Shown here piece after piece: positions 27,267 through 35,826 of a DNA stretch of 64,000 nt. Location: contig JAFLCC010000008.1 of assembly GCA_017302835.1 (NCBI GenBank), positions 62,001 through 126,000 of the forward strand. Reading direction: 5' to 3'. Under the pieces are notes generated by a model that ran no database searches, was not told the origin of the DNA, and saw nothing but the letters and a program-made list of their open reading frames with translations. A program made the translations under genes and the position numbers. This DNA comes from Deltaproteobacteria bacterium (GTDB lineage Bacteria > Bdellovibrionota > Bdellovibrionia > Bdellovibrionales > Bdellovibrionaceae). Position 1 is the first letter of the stretch. Every line of letters begins with the position of its first letter.

Positions 27267-27871
27267 AAAAAAAAATTGATTTGTATGTATTCCGTCATGG
27301 TGAAACGGATTGGAATGCACAGAAGAAATTTCAGGGCCACACGGATATCCCACTAAACCAGAAGGGAAAGGACCAGGCACAAGAACTATTTGAAAAATTT
27401 CAATTTTTGCAGCCAGAGGTTTGTTTGTCTTCTGATCTTCAGAGGGCTGTTGAAACAGCAAAAATTGGATTGGATGGGCATTCTTTGACTTACCTCTACA
27501 GCGAGAAATTAAGGGAAACACATCTTGGCGATGTGGAAGGGCTGTCTCAACAGGATATCATTGAAAAATTTGGATCAGAGATGCTAGATCAATGGCGTTC
27601 AGTTGAAGGAAAAGATTTATCCATGTCTTTCCCCAATGGAGAAACCAAACAGGAGCATTTGATTCGAATTCAAACTCACCTTAAAGATTTTATAAAAGAA
27701 AATAGTCAGTATCATAAAATTGCAGTTTCAACTCACGGGGGCAGCGTGGTTCGTCTGGTCCATTCTTGTATCAATGCACCTAAGGAGTCGATTGCTATTC
27801 CTAATTGTTGTCTGTACCACGTAGAATATCATCTGCCTGACGACATTTTTATTCTAGCGGGAAAGCTTTAA
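27263..27871 (+). CDS. Histidine phosphatase (phosphoglycerate-mutase-like)
   Basis: This 202-residue protein belongs to the two-His phosphatase superfamily. The phospho-accepting RHGETDWN motif is at about residues 11-18, QGHTDIPLNQKG follows, and the second catalytic His is in STHGGSVVR. This set is shared by GpmB, CobC and related small-molecule phosphatases, so the substrate cannot be assigned. It overlaps trmB and ends 8 nt from the convergent ferredoxin gene. Confidence 0.85.
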   Translation: MKKKIDLYVFRHGETDWNAQKKFQGHTDIPLNQKGKDQAQELFEKFQFLQPEVCLSSDLQRAVETAKIGLDGHSLTYLYSEKLRETHLGDVEGLSQQDIIEKFGSEMLDQWRSVEGKDLSMSFPNGETKQEHLIRIQTHLKDFIKENSQYHKIAVSTHGGSVVRLVHSCINAPKESIAIPNCCLYHVEYHLPDDIFILAGKL

Positions 27872-27879
27872 AAAAAAAA

Positions 27880-28182
27880 TTACCAATAGGAAGTATCGAT
27901 TTCAACATCGTCGGTAATTTTTATCAAACAGGCGAAGCGTTCATTTTCATTTAAGAAATTCTTTTTCTTTAGATTAATTTCCAGCTCTGATTCGGGTAAA
28001 ATATGATGAATCCCTTTGGTAATGGTTATTTTACATTTGCCGCAGATGCCCTCTCCATGACAAGAAGAGGCAACAGGAATCCCTGCTAGCAATAGGACCT
28101 TCATTAAACTATCATCGACAGAGAGACTTAATGTTTTTTTACAAAGATCAGTTTTGCTAGGATTAAAAAATATTTTTGCCAT
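27880..28182 (-). CDS. [2Fe-2S] ferredoxin
   Basis: This 100-residue ferredoxin fold has ligands in the pattern C-x5-C-x2-C (SCHGEGICGKC, about residues 40-50) and a fourth Cys in RFACL near 83. The spacing resembles adrenodoxin-type and Nqr-type domains more than plant-type ferredoxins. It is a small cytoplasmic electron carrier; no obvious partner reductase is adjacent. The gene is divergent from the short-chain dehydrogenase at 28285. Confidence 0.85.
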   Translation of the reverse strand: MAKIFFNPSKTDLCKKTLSLSVDDSLMKVLLLAGIPVASSCHGEGICGKCKITITKGIHHILPESELEINLKKKNFLNENERFACLIKITDDVEIDTSYW

Positions 28183-28284
28183 AAGACAAAATATATTTTA
28201 TTTTTTGAAAAAGCAGCAATTATATGATCCTTTTAAATTCGCGTTTTAAGAGTCTTAATTTATCAAGACCATGGGGAGATTTTG

Positions 28285-28881
28285 GTGATAATCGAAGAAG
28301 AAAATTGGAGTGTCTTGGGTGCCAGTCGAGGTCTTGGTTTTGAATTTTCAAAACAAGTTGCTGCGACTCACAAAGGGGTTCATTTATTCTTAGCTTCAAG
28401 GACAATCAATAACTTTGATTTTTCTAACACAGATCTTTTCGAGTGCTATTGTGAGGAAATATTAGCAACTAAACCTCAGCGTATTTTTTATTTTGCAGCT
28501 GGTGGAACCTATGGTCCCTATGCCAAATTTGATTGGAAAGATCATTTATGGACTTTGAATGTAACATTTTCTTTTCCTGCCTTTTTATTAAATTATTTTT
28601 TAAAAAATCATCATGGAATAAAACAACTTGTTTTTATTGGGTCATCTGTTGCTGAAAACAAACCAGATCCCCAGGCTTCCATGTATGCTGCAGCCAAGCA
28701 TGCCCTCAAAGGGTTGATCACTTCGGTTAATTTAGAAAACCCTCCGTTTGAGATTCTTTTATTTAGTCCAGGTTACATGAACACAAATATGTTGCCTAAA
28801 AAAGCTTGGCCCAGAAAAACAGAAAATATTAGCGAGCCTAGTCAAGTGGCTCAAGAATTGTTAAATCTCATTTGCGTCTAA
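28285..28881 (+). CDS. Short-chain dehydrogenase/reductase-like protein
   Basis: This protein of about 198 residues has the Rossmann motif GASRGLGFEFS, an FYFAAGG strand (NNAG equivalent), a Ser in IGSSVAE and the catalytic pair MYAAAKHAL (YxxxK). It is shorter than classical SDRs (about 250). The GTG at 28285 has GGGGAG 6 nt upstream; a TTG one codon earlier is possible. Substrate unknown. trxB follows after 14 nt, perhaps in the same transcript. Confidence 0.82.
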   Translation: MIIEEENWSVLGASRGLGFEFSKQVAATHKGVHLFLASRTINNFDFSNTDLFECYCEEILATKPQRIFYFAAGGTYGPYAKFDWKDHLWTLNVTFSFPAFLLNYFLKNHHGIKQLVFIGSSVAENKPDPQASMYAAAKHALKGLITSVNLENPPFEILLFSPGYMNTNMLPKKAWPRKTENISEPSQVAQELLNLICV

Positions 28882-28895
28882 TTCTGAAATAAAAT

Positions 28896-29834
28896 ATGGT
28901 TGTTTCCATGGCAATAGAAAATATTATTATCATCGGATCAGGTCCCGCAGGATTAACCTCAGCAATTTATTCTGCAAGAGCTAACCTCAAACCATTAATG
29001 ATTGAAGGCGAAGAGTCGGGTGGTCAGCTCATGATCACCACAGAGGTAGAAAATTATCCTGGCTTTGAGCATGGCGTGACAGGACCTGAACTGATTGAAG
29101 TGATGAGAAAGCAAGCCTCTCGATTTGGCACTAGATTTATTACTAAAAACGTAACTAAAGTCGATTTTAGTCAACGACCTTTTAAAGTTTGGATTCGGGA
29201 CGAAGTTTATGAATCTAAATCAATTATTATTTCAACAGGTGCAAGTGCGAAATATTTGGGACTAGCTTCTGAAAAACAATATCTTTCTAAGGGAGTTTCT
29301 GCCTGCGCGACTTGTGATGGGGCTTTTTTTAGAAATGTCCCCGTGGCAGTTGTGGGTGGTGGAGACACGGCCATGGAGGAAGCAAACTTTTTAACACGAT
29401 TTGCTTCACAAGTTTTTATAATCCATAGGAAGAACTCCTTCAGAGCTTCAAAAATAATGGTAGATAGGGCTTTAAAAAATCCTAAAATTAAAGTTATTTG
29501 GGATTCTGAAGTCACTGAAGTGGTTGGCGACGGTAAAAAAGTGACTAAGTTGATACTTAATAATTTGAAGTCTCATACTAAAAATGAATTAAGCGTTGAA
29601 GGATTATTTATAGCTATCGGGCACAAGCCTAATACCGATTTATTTAAAAATATTTTAGATATGAACGAAACAGGGTATTTAAAAACTCAAAATGGTTCTA
29701 GCTATACCAATATTCCAGGTATTTTTGCTGCTGGCGATGTGCAAGATCACGTGTACCGTCAGGCCATTACCGCCGCTGGATCAGGTTGCATGGCGGCTAT
29801 TGATTCTGAACGATGGCTCGAAAGTCAGGAGTGA
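28896..29834 (+). CDS. trxB: Thioredoxin reductase
   Basis: This 312-residue FAD enzyme passes NADPH electrons to thioredoxin. The FAD motif is IIGSGPAGLTSA, the redox-active pair is CATC (residues 137-140), the NADPH motif is VGGGDTAMEEA, and the C-terminal FAD block is IPGIFAAGDVQDH. Two Met codons (28896 and 28908) could start it; neither has a clear Shine-Dalgarno. Only 2 nt separate its stop from the start of the next response regulator gene. Confidence 0.95.
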   Translation: MVVSMAIENIIIIGSGPAGLTSAIYSARANLKPLMIEGEESGGQLMITTEVENYPGFEHGVTGPELIEVMRKQASRFGTRFITKNVTKVDFSQRPFKVWIRDEVYESKSIIISTGASAKYLGLASEKQYLSKGVSACATCDGAFFRNVPVAVVGGGDTAMEEANFLTRFASQVFIIHRKNSFRASKIMVDRALKNPKIKVIWDSEVTEVVGDGKKVTKLILNNLKSHTKNELSVEGLFIAIGHKPNTDLFKNILDMNETGYLKTQNGSSYTNIPGIFAAGDVQDHVYRQAITAAGSGCMAAIDSERWLESQE

Positions 29835-29836
29835 AA

Positions 29837-30334
29837 ATGACTAAGAAAATAAATACTAAAGATTTAATTGAAAAGATTGAGAAAATTACCAAAACGAGGA
29901 TTGCTTCTCAAGAAGTTGTTTCATTGGATCAATTTAGAGAGACTAAGAAAAAAACAGATCCAAAAATTATTCTCGTTATTGAAGATGATGAAACGATGCG
30001 AGCCTCAATGAAAAGAATTTTGGAACCAGAGGGCTATATTGTTAAAATGGCGGCTCATGCTAACGAGTTATCAGAGGTTCTGGATGATTCGGCTGTTGAT
30101 CTAATTTTATTGGATATTGGTTTGCCGTGGATTAACGGATTTGAGCTGGCAGAGCTTCTTAAAGAGCATAAAGATTTAAAAAAAATTCCCTTAGTTTTTG
30201 TATCGGGTCAGTCTTCTCAGGAGGATATGAAAAAGGCATTTCAAGTAGGTGCTCATGATTATATTAAAAAACCTTTTGAGATTGATAAATTAAAGAAAAC
30301 GGTCAAGACTTTACTAAAAATCACGGAAGAGTGA
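29837..30334 (+). CDS. Single-domain response regulator with N-terminal extension
   Basis: This protein of about 165 residues has a Lys-rich leader of roughly 45 residues followed by one receiver domain. The acidic pair is EDDE, the phospho-Asp is in LILLDIGLP, and the Lys is in IKKPFE. No output domain is present, so it probably signals by protein contact (CheY-like). ATG 29837 has AGGA 6 nt upstream. It follows trxB so closely that the two are probably cotranscribed, an unusual pairing. No kinase is adjacent. Confidence 0.85.
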   Translation: MTKKINTKDLIEKIEKITKTRIASQEVVSLDQFRETKKKTDPKIILVIEDDETMRASMKRILEPEGYIVKMAAHANELSEVLDDSAVDLILLDIGLPWINGFELAELLKEHKDLKKIPLVFVSGQSSQEDMKKAFQVGAHDYIKKPFEIDKLKKTVKTLLKITEE

Positions 30335-30388
30335 ACCAGCTAGGTGACCCTTTAGAAGAATTAATTTGCAAATGAGCCTGAAGCTTAT

Positions 30389-31243
30389 CTAGGCAATTTT
30401 AGATTGTTTGATATAACTATCAATCATATTTTCTAACAGTTCTTTGTTCTTTTTATCTGGGTTAACAAACACCAGGCGGCAGGGATCTAAGATATCACCA
30501 ACACACTTTGTTTTGAAATGGATTCTTGCTTTTTTGCTATCCTTTTCTAGTTTGTTAATAATGATGAGGCTAAAATCCATAGAGATATATTCTTTAGGAA
30601 TTTTATCCATAAGCTTAATCCCACCCAAGGAAATATTATCTGATTCGCTTTTAAATGTTTTTCCTGTTTTAGAAATAAGATGAACTTCCAGTTTGAAATT
30701 AAATCTCATTCGGTCTCGTCTGTCGCTTTCAACGGAAGCGACATTTGAATTTTTTGATGATGGTCCTGGAGAAATAATTTTTACTAAATGGTTTACTCGT
30801 AGATCTATTTGCTCAGCTTTGAAATCTGGAAAGAAATAGCCATAATCCACTTTTTTTTGCGTGTCATCTATGTGGGCCTCAGTGAAAGTGTTCTTGGCTT
30901 CTTGAAAAGCAATGGCGGTATCATCTAAATTTGGCTGATTGGTAATAACAATAGTTTTATCATCAACGGATGTCACCGCATCGACAACAGTTTTTTCCAC
31001 ATCAGTGACGACTAAATCCTCCGAATTAAATGTAGGAGGTAGGGCAAAAAATTTTTGCTTGGATTTTAAAAACTGATTTAGTTCGGTCCATTCGGTTTTG
31101 CCGGGAGTCCAAACAAAAATATTTTTACTCTTCAGCTTTAGGAGGTTTAGTATCAAGGCTTGAGCTTGCGTTAAGCTTAGTGGTTTACTTTGCGTTTTGG
31201 TATTTCCATCATAAAATACCCAAATATTTCCTGCTTGCTTCAT
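30389..31243 (-). CDS. PilZ-domain c-di-GMP effector with N-terminal GYF_2-like domain
   Basis: This 284-residue protein has an N-terminal small domain resembling GYF_2/DUF4339 (VFYDGNTKTQSKPLS, then WTPGKTEWTELNQF), a variable linker (about 75-165) and a C-terminal PilZ domain. PilZ c-di-GMP contacts are visible: RRDRMRF near 176 (RxxxR) and SLGGIKL about 30 residues later in place of DxSxxG. It should bind the dinucleotide and act by protein contact. It is on the minus strand, alone, downstream of the trxB/response-regulator genes. Confidence 0.8.
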   Translation of the reverse strand: MKQAGNIWVFYDGNTKTQSKPLSLTQAQALILNLLKLKSKNIFVWTPGKTEWTELNQFLKSKQKFFALPPTFNSEDLVVTDVEKTVVDAVTSVDDKTIVITNQPNLDDTAIAFQEAKNTFTEAHIDDTQKKVDYGYFFPDFKAEQIDLRVNHLVKIISPGPSSKNSNVASVESDRRDRMRFNFKLEVHLISKTGKTFKSESDNISLGGIKLMDKIPKEYISMDFSLIIINKLEKDSKKARIHFKTKCVGDILDPCRLVFVNPDKKNKELLENMIDSYIKQSKIA

Positions 31244-31326
31244 AGTAAATTGCTCGGCAAAAATATTTTAAAATTGAGAAAAAAATCGACTAAGGCTATT
31301 AAGTGCCCTAAACAAGGGTTTGCATA

Positions 31327-31354
31327 TTGAAAATATCGAACGTACTGCTAGACT
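31327..31354 (+). promoter_or_regulatory. Candidate promoter for the O-methyltransferase gene
   Basis: TTGAAA (31327-31332), a 16-nt spacer and TAGACT (31349-31354) lie about 25 nt before the start of the downstream gene. The -35 matches 5 of 6 and the -10 matches 4 of 6 consensus bases. Confidence 0.4.
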
Positions 31355-31383
31355 AAAGTTGAAATGGGAGTAGATTAGTTTTG

Positions 31384-32070
31384 ATGAGGGACAATATAAA
31401 TTCCAGTATCAAACAAGATTATTTAAGTTCGTTAATTGGGGCAACGGCTGAACCTGAATTTTTACAGATTGCCAATAAAGCAAGACTCGAATCTAAAGAA
31501 ATAGGAAAGGAACTTATATCTTTAAGTTTTTTCGAAGCTAATTGTGTTCATCAAATCATAAAACAATTTAAGTGCAAAAATTTTGTTGAGATTGGAAGTT
31601 TAACAGGATTTTCTGCTATTTTTATCCTTAATGCTCTACTTTCTGGGGGGAAACTTTATTGTTTCGAAAAGAATCCAAAGTGGAAACTTTTTTTGGAACA
31701 AAACTTATCATTACTTTTGAAACTAAAGTCAAATTCCCAGAAGACATTTAAAATTTTTCCGGGTGATGCCTTAGAAAATCTAAAATTACTTTCACTAAAC
31801 CATAAAATAGATGGTTTTTTTATAGATGCCAATAAATCAGCATACTTAGATTATTTACAAATAGCAGAGAATTTATTGATTCCTGGAGGCTTAGTCATCG
31901 CCGATAATGTTTTTTTAAATGGAAGCGTATGGGGTGAAGAGAATCCTAAATTTTCGAAAAAACAAATTGAGGTCATGAAAGCGTTTAATCAAAGAATTTT
32001 TGATCCAAAGGTTTATGATAGTTTCATCATTGATTCTTCAGATGGATTGAGTGTTTCAATAAAAAAATAA
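31384..32070 (+). CDS. O-methyltransferase (COMT-like)
   Basis: This SAM-dependent methyltransferase of about 228 residues resembles the family-3 catechol O-methyltransferase-like proteins. Visible features are VEIGSLTGFSAIF (SAM loop), YCFEKNP (acidic end of strand 2), the IDGFFIDANKSAYLDYL metal-site block and IADNVFLNGSVW. ATG 31384 is preceded by an in-frame TTG at 31381; GGGAG lies 10-13 nt upstream. Substrate unknown. The agmatinase gene follows with its own promoter. Confidence 0.82.
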   Translation: MRDNINSSIKQDYLSSLIGATAEPEFLQIANKARLESKEIGKELISLSFFEANCVHQIIKQFKCKNFVEIGSLTGFSAIFILNALLSGGKLYCFEKNPKWKLFLEQNLSLLLKLKSNSQKTFKIFPGDALENLKLLSLNHKIDGFFIDANKSAYLDYLQIAENLLIPGGLVIADNVFLNGSVWGEENPKFSKKQIEVMKAFNQRIFDPKVYDSFIIDSSDGLSVSIKK

Positions 32071-32078
32071 TGCCTGTA

Positions 32079-32106
32079 TTGACAATTGGCTTTCTGCTTA
32101 TATGAT
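32079..32106 (+). promoter_or_regulatory. Strong candidate promoter for agmatinase, leaderless geometry
   Basis: A perfect TTGACA (32079-32084), a 16-nt spacer and TATGAT (32101-32106, 5 of 6) end 6 nt before the ATG at 32113. The expected start site coincides with the A of the ATG. A GAGG only 2 nt from the ATG is too close to serve as a normal ribosome binding site. Confidence 0.6.
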
Positions 32107-32112
32107 GAGGCA

Positions 32113-33048
32113 ATGGTTTCAAATAAGTTTCTTCCTTTGAGTGGTCGGGAATTTCCAAGGTATTCTGCTATTAAAACATTTTTTCGATTACCTCATGTTG
32201 AATTGAATTCAGATTTTGATGTCGCTCTTTTTGGAATTCCATTTGATGGTGGCGTTTCCTATCGTCCAGGGGCAAGATTTGCTCCGTCTCAAATTCGAGA
32301 AGTGTCAAGTTTAGGGCGAGGGTATCATTGGTCCAGGGGCCTTCACATTTTTAAAAATAAAAATTTTGCTGATATTGGAGATTGTTCAACGGTACCCATT
32401 TCACTTGAACAAACCTACGAAAAAATTGAAAAATTTATCGCCCAATTAGTTTCAAATCATAAAAAATTTATTGCTGTTGGTGGAGATCACTCAATTACCT
32501 TGCCCATATTGCGTGCTTTGAAAAAGCATTATCAAAGTAAGTTAGCACTGATTCATTTTGATGCCCATTTAGATACCTATCCTGCTGCTTGGGGTTGTGA
32601 GTATCATCATGGTTCTTTTGCCAGACACGCTATTGAGGAAGGATTGGTTGATTCAAAAAATATGATTCAACTGGGTATTCGGGGACCTTTAGCGGATTCA
32701 ACAGACTTGGACTTTATCAAAAAACATCAAATCAATGTCAAAACCATTGATGATATCAGGGATAAAAAGCTTAATGATTTTCTGACGGAGCTTCCAGTTT
32801 TTAATTCAGATATACCTGTGTATATAAGTTTTGATATTGATTGTTTAGACCCCTCTTATGCTCCAGGAACGGGAACGCCCGTGCCCGGAGGACTTACAAG
32901 CTATGAAGTCCAGAGAATATTAAGACATTTAAAGATTAAAAACTTAGTCGGTGGGGACATCGTAGAAGTTTTACCTGCATCAGATCCTTCAGAGATCACG
33001 TCTCTTGTGGCTGTCGATGTGATGTTTGAAATGATGTGTTTACTCTAA
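32113..33048 (+). CDS. speB: Agmatinase / ureohydrolase
   Basis: This 311-residue ureohydrolase should convert agmatine to putrescine and urea. All manganese ligands of the family are present: GGDHS, HFDAHLDTYP and SFDIDCLDPSYAPGTGTP. The presence of arginine decarboxylase in the same window supports agmatine rather than arginine as substrate. ATG 32113 is set by the promoter-proximal position; a TTG at 32086 would place the start inside the promoter. It overlaps the convergent OsmC gene by 9 nt. Confidence 0.9.
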   Translation: MVSNKFLPLSGREFPRYSAIKTFFRLPHVELNSDFDVALFGIPFDGGVSYRPGARFAPSQIREVSSLGRGYHWSRGLHIFKNKNFADIGDCSTVPISLEQTYEKIEKFIAQLVSNHKKFIAVGGDHSITLPILRALKKHYQSKLALIHFDAHLDTYPAAWGCEYHHGSFARHAIEEGLVDSKNMIQLGIRGPLADSTDLDFIKKHQINVKTIDDIRDKKLNDFLTELPVFNSDIPVYISFDIDCLDPSYAPGTGTPVPGGLTSYEVQRILRHLKIKNLVGGDIVEVLPASDPSEITSLVAVDVMFEMMCLL

Positions 33049-33450
33049 ATCATAAATAAATGTGGCCGAGACAATAACCTCTGGATGAAGAGATAATTTT
33101 ACTGGGCATCCCATGGCTACATTTTCTAAAAAATTCTTTTGTTCAGAATCAAAATCCTTTTTTAAATGTAACTCTGTTGATAATTTTTTAATTCTTCGAG
33201 GATCTGCATTCATTTCTTTTGTCACTTTTCCATAGCAGCCATTAAAGTGATAACCTAAGGGCTCACCTTTGATAGCCATTGTTGTTAGCATGCATGAAAT
33301 AAGTGATGCCGCGACAAGATCTGTTGGCGAAAAGCTTTCACCTTTACCATGATTATCCTTAGGCGCATCTGTTTCCAAAGTTGCCAATGAGGGCTCGTGA
33401 GTTAGGATGCAATTTTTATTTCCACTATATTGAATAGTTAAAGTAACCAT
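33040..33450 (-). CDS. OsmC/Ohr-family peroxide-handling protein
   Basis: This protein of about 136 residues has the OsmC fold, with the redox Cys pair in LISCMLTT and AMGCPVKL. OsmC-like proteins reduce organic hydroperoxides with a thiol partner; this subgroup resembles YhfA. The ATG at 33450 has an A/G-rich Shine-Dalgarno that overlaps the end of the upstream gene, from which it is separated by 2 nt, so the two are cotranscribed. A TTG further upstream would overlap the neighbour more. Confidence 0.85.
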   Translation of the reverse strand: MVTLTIQYSGNKNCILTHEPSLATLETDAPKDNHGKGESFSPTDLVAASLISCMLTTMAIKGEPLGYHFNGCYGKVTKEMNADPRRIKKLSTELHLKKDFDSEQKNFLENVAMGCPVKLSLHPEVIVSATFIYDLE

Positions 33451-33452
33451 CT

Positions 33453-33947
33453 TTATTTTTTCTTCTTCCAACCGTAATCAATGAGCTCAAATCTTCTAAA
33501 GGTTGTTTCATCTTGGGTCATATAAAGAAGAGTACTAAAGGGAACAGTGCCGATCCAGTTGTTTTGGTCTTTGATCTTGCAAGAAGAAAAAGTACCTGCT
33601 TTTATTTTTATTTTTTCATAATTTCCAAGGCTTGCTTTAAAGCGGCATAACTGCACATAAAGATTAAGCTCAATTTTATTAAAGTAGTTGGTGCTTTCAC
33701 TCCAATAAAACTTTTCTTCCACATTTTTACCACGAGCGATTTTCTTTTCACTTACTTTTAGCATCGTGATCACTTCACCTGTTGGAGACTTTTGGTCAAT
33801 GGACTCAACAACTTCTTTAATGAACTCACCATTGATTTCAGAAGTCTGCGTTTTTTCAATAAAACTATAGGCAGCCCACTCGCCGACTCTTGATTTTGCA
33901 AAGGAAAAAACAGAAACAAACAAAACCAAGAAGATAAACTTAAACAT
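33453..33947 (-). CDS. Exported protein, function unknown
   Basis: This 164-residue protein begins with a clear signal peptide (about 1-18, ending SFAKS). The mature part is beta-rich with two Cys (VQLCRF and SSCKIK) about 30 residues apart and a Lys-rich end. AAAGGAG lies 5 nt before the ATG. It heads a two-gene unit with the OsmC-like gene, and pfkA lies upstream. No family recognised. Confidence 0.6.
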   Translation of the reverse strand: MFKFIFLVLFVSVFSFAKSRVGEWAAYSFIEKTQTSEINGEFIKEVVESIDQKSPTGEVITMLKVSEKKIARGKNVEEKFYWSESTNYFNKIELNLYVQLCRFKASLGNYEKIKIKAGTFSSCKIKDQNNWIGTVPFSTLLYMTQDETTFRRFELIDYGWKKKK

Positions 33948-33957
33948 AAAGGCTCCT

Positions 33958-34947
33958 TTAAATGGCGAGGATTTGACTTAACTGAACTAATTCAGCAGGG
34001 CTTTTCTTTTCTTTAGTTGTCGCGACTTCTAAAGGAATTTGAACTAAGTTGGGACCATCCGTTCCAATCATCACATCACAAATACCTTTGCATAAAGTAT
34101 CAACAGCCGCAGCTCCTAATCTGGAGGCTAATACCCTGTCCACGGAAGTTGGAGACCCACCCCTTTGAATATGACCCAAAATACAAACTTTAGCATCAAT
34201 GCCTGATTTTTTTCTGATGGAATCAGCTAAATCATAAGCTCTTCCCGGTTTTTGACCTTCAGCTGTTATTAAAATGCTGCTTCTTTTCCCTTTTTTAATG
34301 GAGTCTAAAATTCTTTCAACGGCTTTCTCCGTTGTTGAATTAATATCAGGGGTAAAAATATCTTCAGCGCCACCGGCAAGTCCCACATGACAAGCAATAA
34401 ATCCCGTATTTCTGCCCATGACTTCAATAATAAACAATCTGTTATGGCTATCGGCGGTGTCTCTGATTTTATCTATACAAGAAAGTGCTGTGTTTACCGC
34501 AGTATCGAAGCCAATCGTAAGATCTGTTCCATAAATATCATTATCAATTGTACCTGGAATTCCTACGATGGGAATTTTGTGTTCTTCCCAAAGGGCATGG
34601 GCGCCGCGAAAGGAACCGTCTCCACCAATGCAAACAATTCCATCTAAATTAAAGGCTTTAACATTCTCTGCAGCTTGTTTTCTTATTTCTGGTTTATGGA
34701 AGTCAGTACATCTTCCCGTTTTTAAAATAGTACCGCCACGTTGAATAATATTTGCAACGTCTCTTACCTGTATGGGTTTTATTGTTTTATCAAGCATACC
34801 AATATAGCCTTGATAAATCGCATAGGTTTCAATTCCCATAGAGGCGGCGACCCGCACAACAGCCCTGGTTCCTGCGTTCATTCCAGGAGCATCCCCACCA
34901 CTCGTATAGACACCAATTCTTTTCATTGTATTTTGATGATTTGCCAT
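33958..34947 (-). CDS. pfkA: ATP-dependent 6-phosphofructokinase
   Basis: This protein of about 329 residues catalyses fructose-6-phosphate phosphorylation in glycolysis. The nucleotide motif GGDGS (about 108-112) with the Gly that favours ATP over pyrophosphate, the catalytic PGTIDND, the MGRNTGF substrate segment and HIQRGGSP are all visible. I prefer the ATG at 34947 (AAGAAG 5 nt upstream); ATGs at 34980 and 34926 are alternatives. A perfect TATAAT lies at 35025-35030 on this strand. Confidence 0.95.
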   Translation of the reverse strand: MANHQNTMKRIGVYTSGGDAPGMNAGTRAVVRVAASMGIETYAIYQGYIGMLDKTIKPIQVRDVANIIQRGGTILKTGRCTDFHKPEIRKQAAENVKAFNLDGIVCIGGDGSFRGAHALWEEHKIPIVGIPGTIDNDIYGTDLTIGFDTAVNTALSCIDKIRDTADSHNRLFIIEVMGRNTGFIACHVGLAGGAEDIFTPDINSTTEKAVERILDSIKKGKRSSILITAEGQKPGRAYDLADSIRKKSGIDAKVCILGHIQRGGSPTSVDRVLASRLGAAAVDTLCKGICDVMIGTDGPNLVQIPLEVATTKEKKSPAELVQLSQILAI

Positions 34948-35024
34948 AATACTTCTTTTTAAATAAGGTTTTGAGTTCATTTGCTTAAATTAAACACTTA
35001 AGAAATGAACATTTAGAGCAGAGT

Positions 35025-35030
35025 ATTATA
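35025..35030 (-). promoter_or_regulatory. Candidate -10 element of pfkA
   Basis: A perfect TATAAT on the minus strand, 78 nt before the preferred pfkA start and just past the HU terminator. No good -35 stands at the right spacing; TTGACC occurs at a 13-nt spacing, which is too short. Confidence 0.35.
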
Positions 35031-35047
35031 AAGGATGAGGTTTGGTC

Positions 35048-35079
35048 AAAAAAAAACCGGCATGGCGCCGGTTTTTTTT
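35048..35079 (-). terminator. Intrinsic terminator of the HU gene
   Basis: A 5-bp GC stem, CCGGC/GCCGG, with a 5-nt loop is flanked by an A-run (35048-35056) and a T-run (35072-35079). It lies 17 nt past the HU stop codon and gives a U-tract on the minus strand; the symmetry would also allow function on the plus strand. Confidence 0.85.
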
Positions 35080-35095
35080 GCAAAACTAAAATAGA

Positions 35096-35368
35096 TTACT
35101 TTACAAGAGCTTTAAATTCAGCACCAGGACGGAATTTTGGAGCGTTAGAAGCTGGGATTTTAATGGCTTTACCAGTTTGAGGATTTCTTCCAACTCTAGC
35201 TTTTCTTTTAGCTTTAGTAAAAGTACCAAAACCAACTAATTTTACATCGTCACCTTTTTTAACAGCTTTTTTAATTGTTTCAATAGCTGCATCTAACATA
35301 TTTTCAGTTTGAGCTTTTGAAGTTTTAGTTTCTTCAGCAATCTTTTCGATTAATTGCGCTTTATTCAT
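35096..35368 (-). CDS. hup: DNA-binding protein HU
   Basis: This 90-residue nucleoid protein has the complete HU sequence pattern: MNKAQLIEKIA at the start, the VKLVGFGTF strand, the DNA-binding arm with GRNPQTGKAIKIPAS and the C-terminal FRPGAEFKALV. It bends and compacts DNA as a dimer. AAGGAG precedes the ATG at a longer spacing of about 8 nt. It is a single-gene unit with its own terminator. Confidence 0.96.
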   Translation of the reverse strand: MNKAQLIEKIAEETKTSKAQTENMLDAAIETIKKAVKKGDDVKLVGFGTFTKAKRKARVGRNPQTGKAIKIPASNAPKFRPGAEFKALVK

Positions 35369-35398
35369 ATCACATTCTCCTTATGATTTGTTATTTTT

Positions 35399-35413
35399 CG
35401 CGTGAAATACGCG
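35399..35413. promoter_or_regulatory. Short inverted repeat in the HU leader
   Basis: CGCGT and ACGCG with a 5-nt spacer, about 30-45 nt upstream of the HU start. It could be a leader hairpin or an operator; nothing else supports a function. Confidence 0.25.
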
Positions 35414-35546
35414 ATTCATATTCACAATCTCAAATCAAAATTTAGAGTACGTCAATAGAAATAAGTAATATTTTTTAAATTATTTTCAATTAGTTTTGAA
35501 ATGAACCCTAAGGATCTGTCTAAAAATAAGTTGGAAACTTCATAAA

Positions 35547-35756
35547 TCACTCTTCTTGAAAGTCAGAAGTATCTTCAGTTTCATTCATTTGGTCTTCAGA
35601 ATTTTTAGAAACAGGGATGCGAAAGTTTTCACTTGCCCAGTCACCTAAGTCAATAACCTTGCACCTTTCAGAGCAGAAGGGACGATAGATGTTTTCTGTC
35701 GAATACTTTGTTTTCTTTTTGCATCGAGGACACAATACTTCTTTGTCAGTCATCAT
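35547..35756 (-). CDS. yacG: YacG-type zinc protein (DNA gyrase inhibitor family)
   Basis: This 69-residue protein has the four-Cys zinc site CPRC...CSERC, with the family signature YRPFCSERCKVIDLGDWA. E. coli YacG binds GyrB and inhibits gyrase. The acidic tail (about 50-69) is longer than the core. Two adjacent Met codons could start it. No Shine-Dalgarno is apparent; an AT-rich stretch precedes it. Confidence 0.85.
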   Translation of the reverse strand: MMTDKEVLCPRCKKKTKYSTENIYRPFCSERCKVIDLGDWASENFRIPVSKNSEDQMNETEDTSDFQEE

Positions 35757-35826
35757 TTTTTTAAATTAATATAAATTTTTAATTTGAAGCAATGACTTTT
35801 TCTATAAGAAACCAAAAAATTAATAA

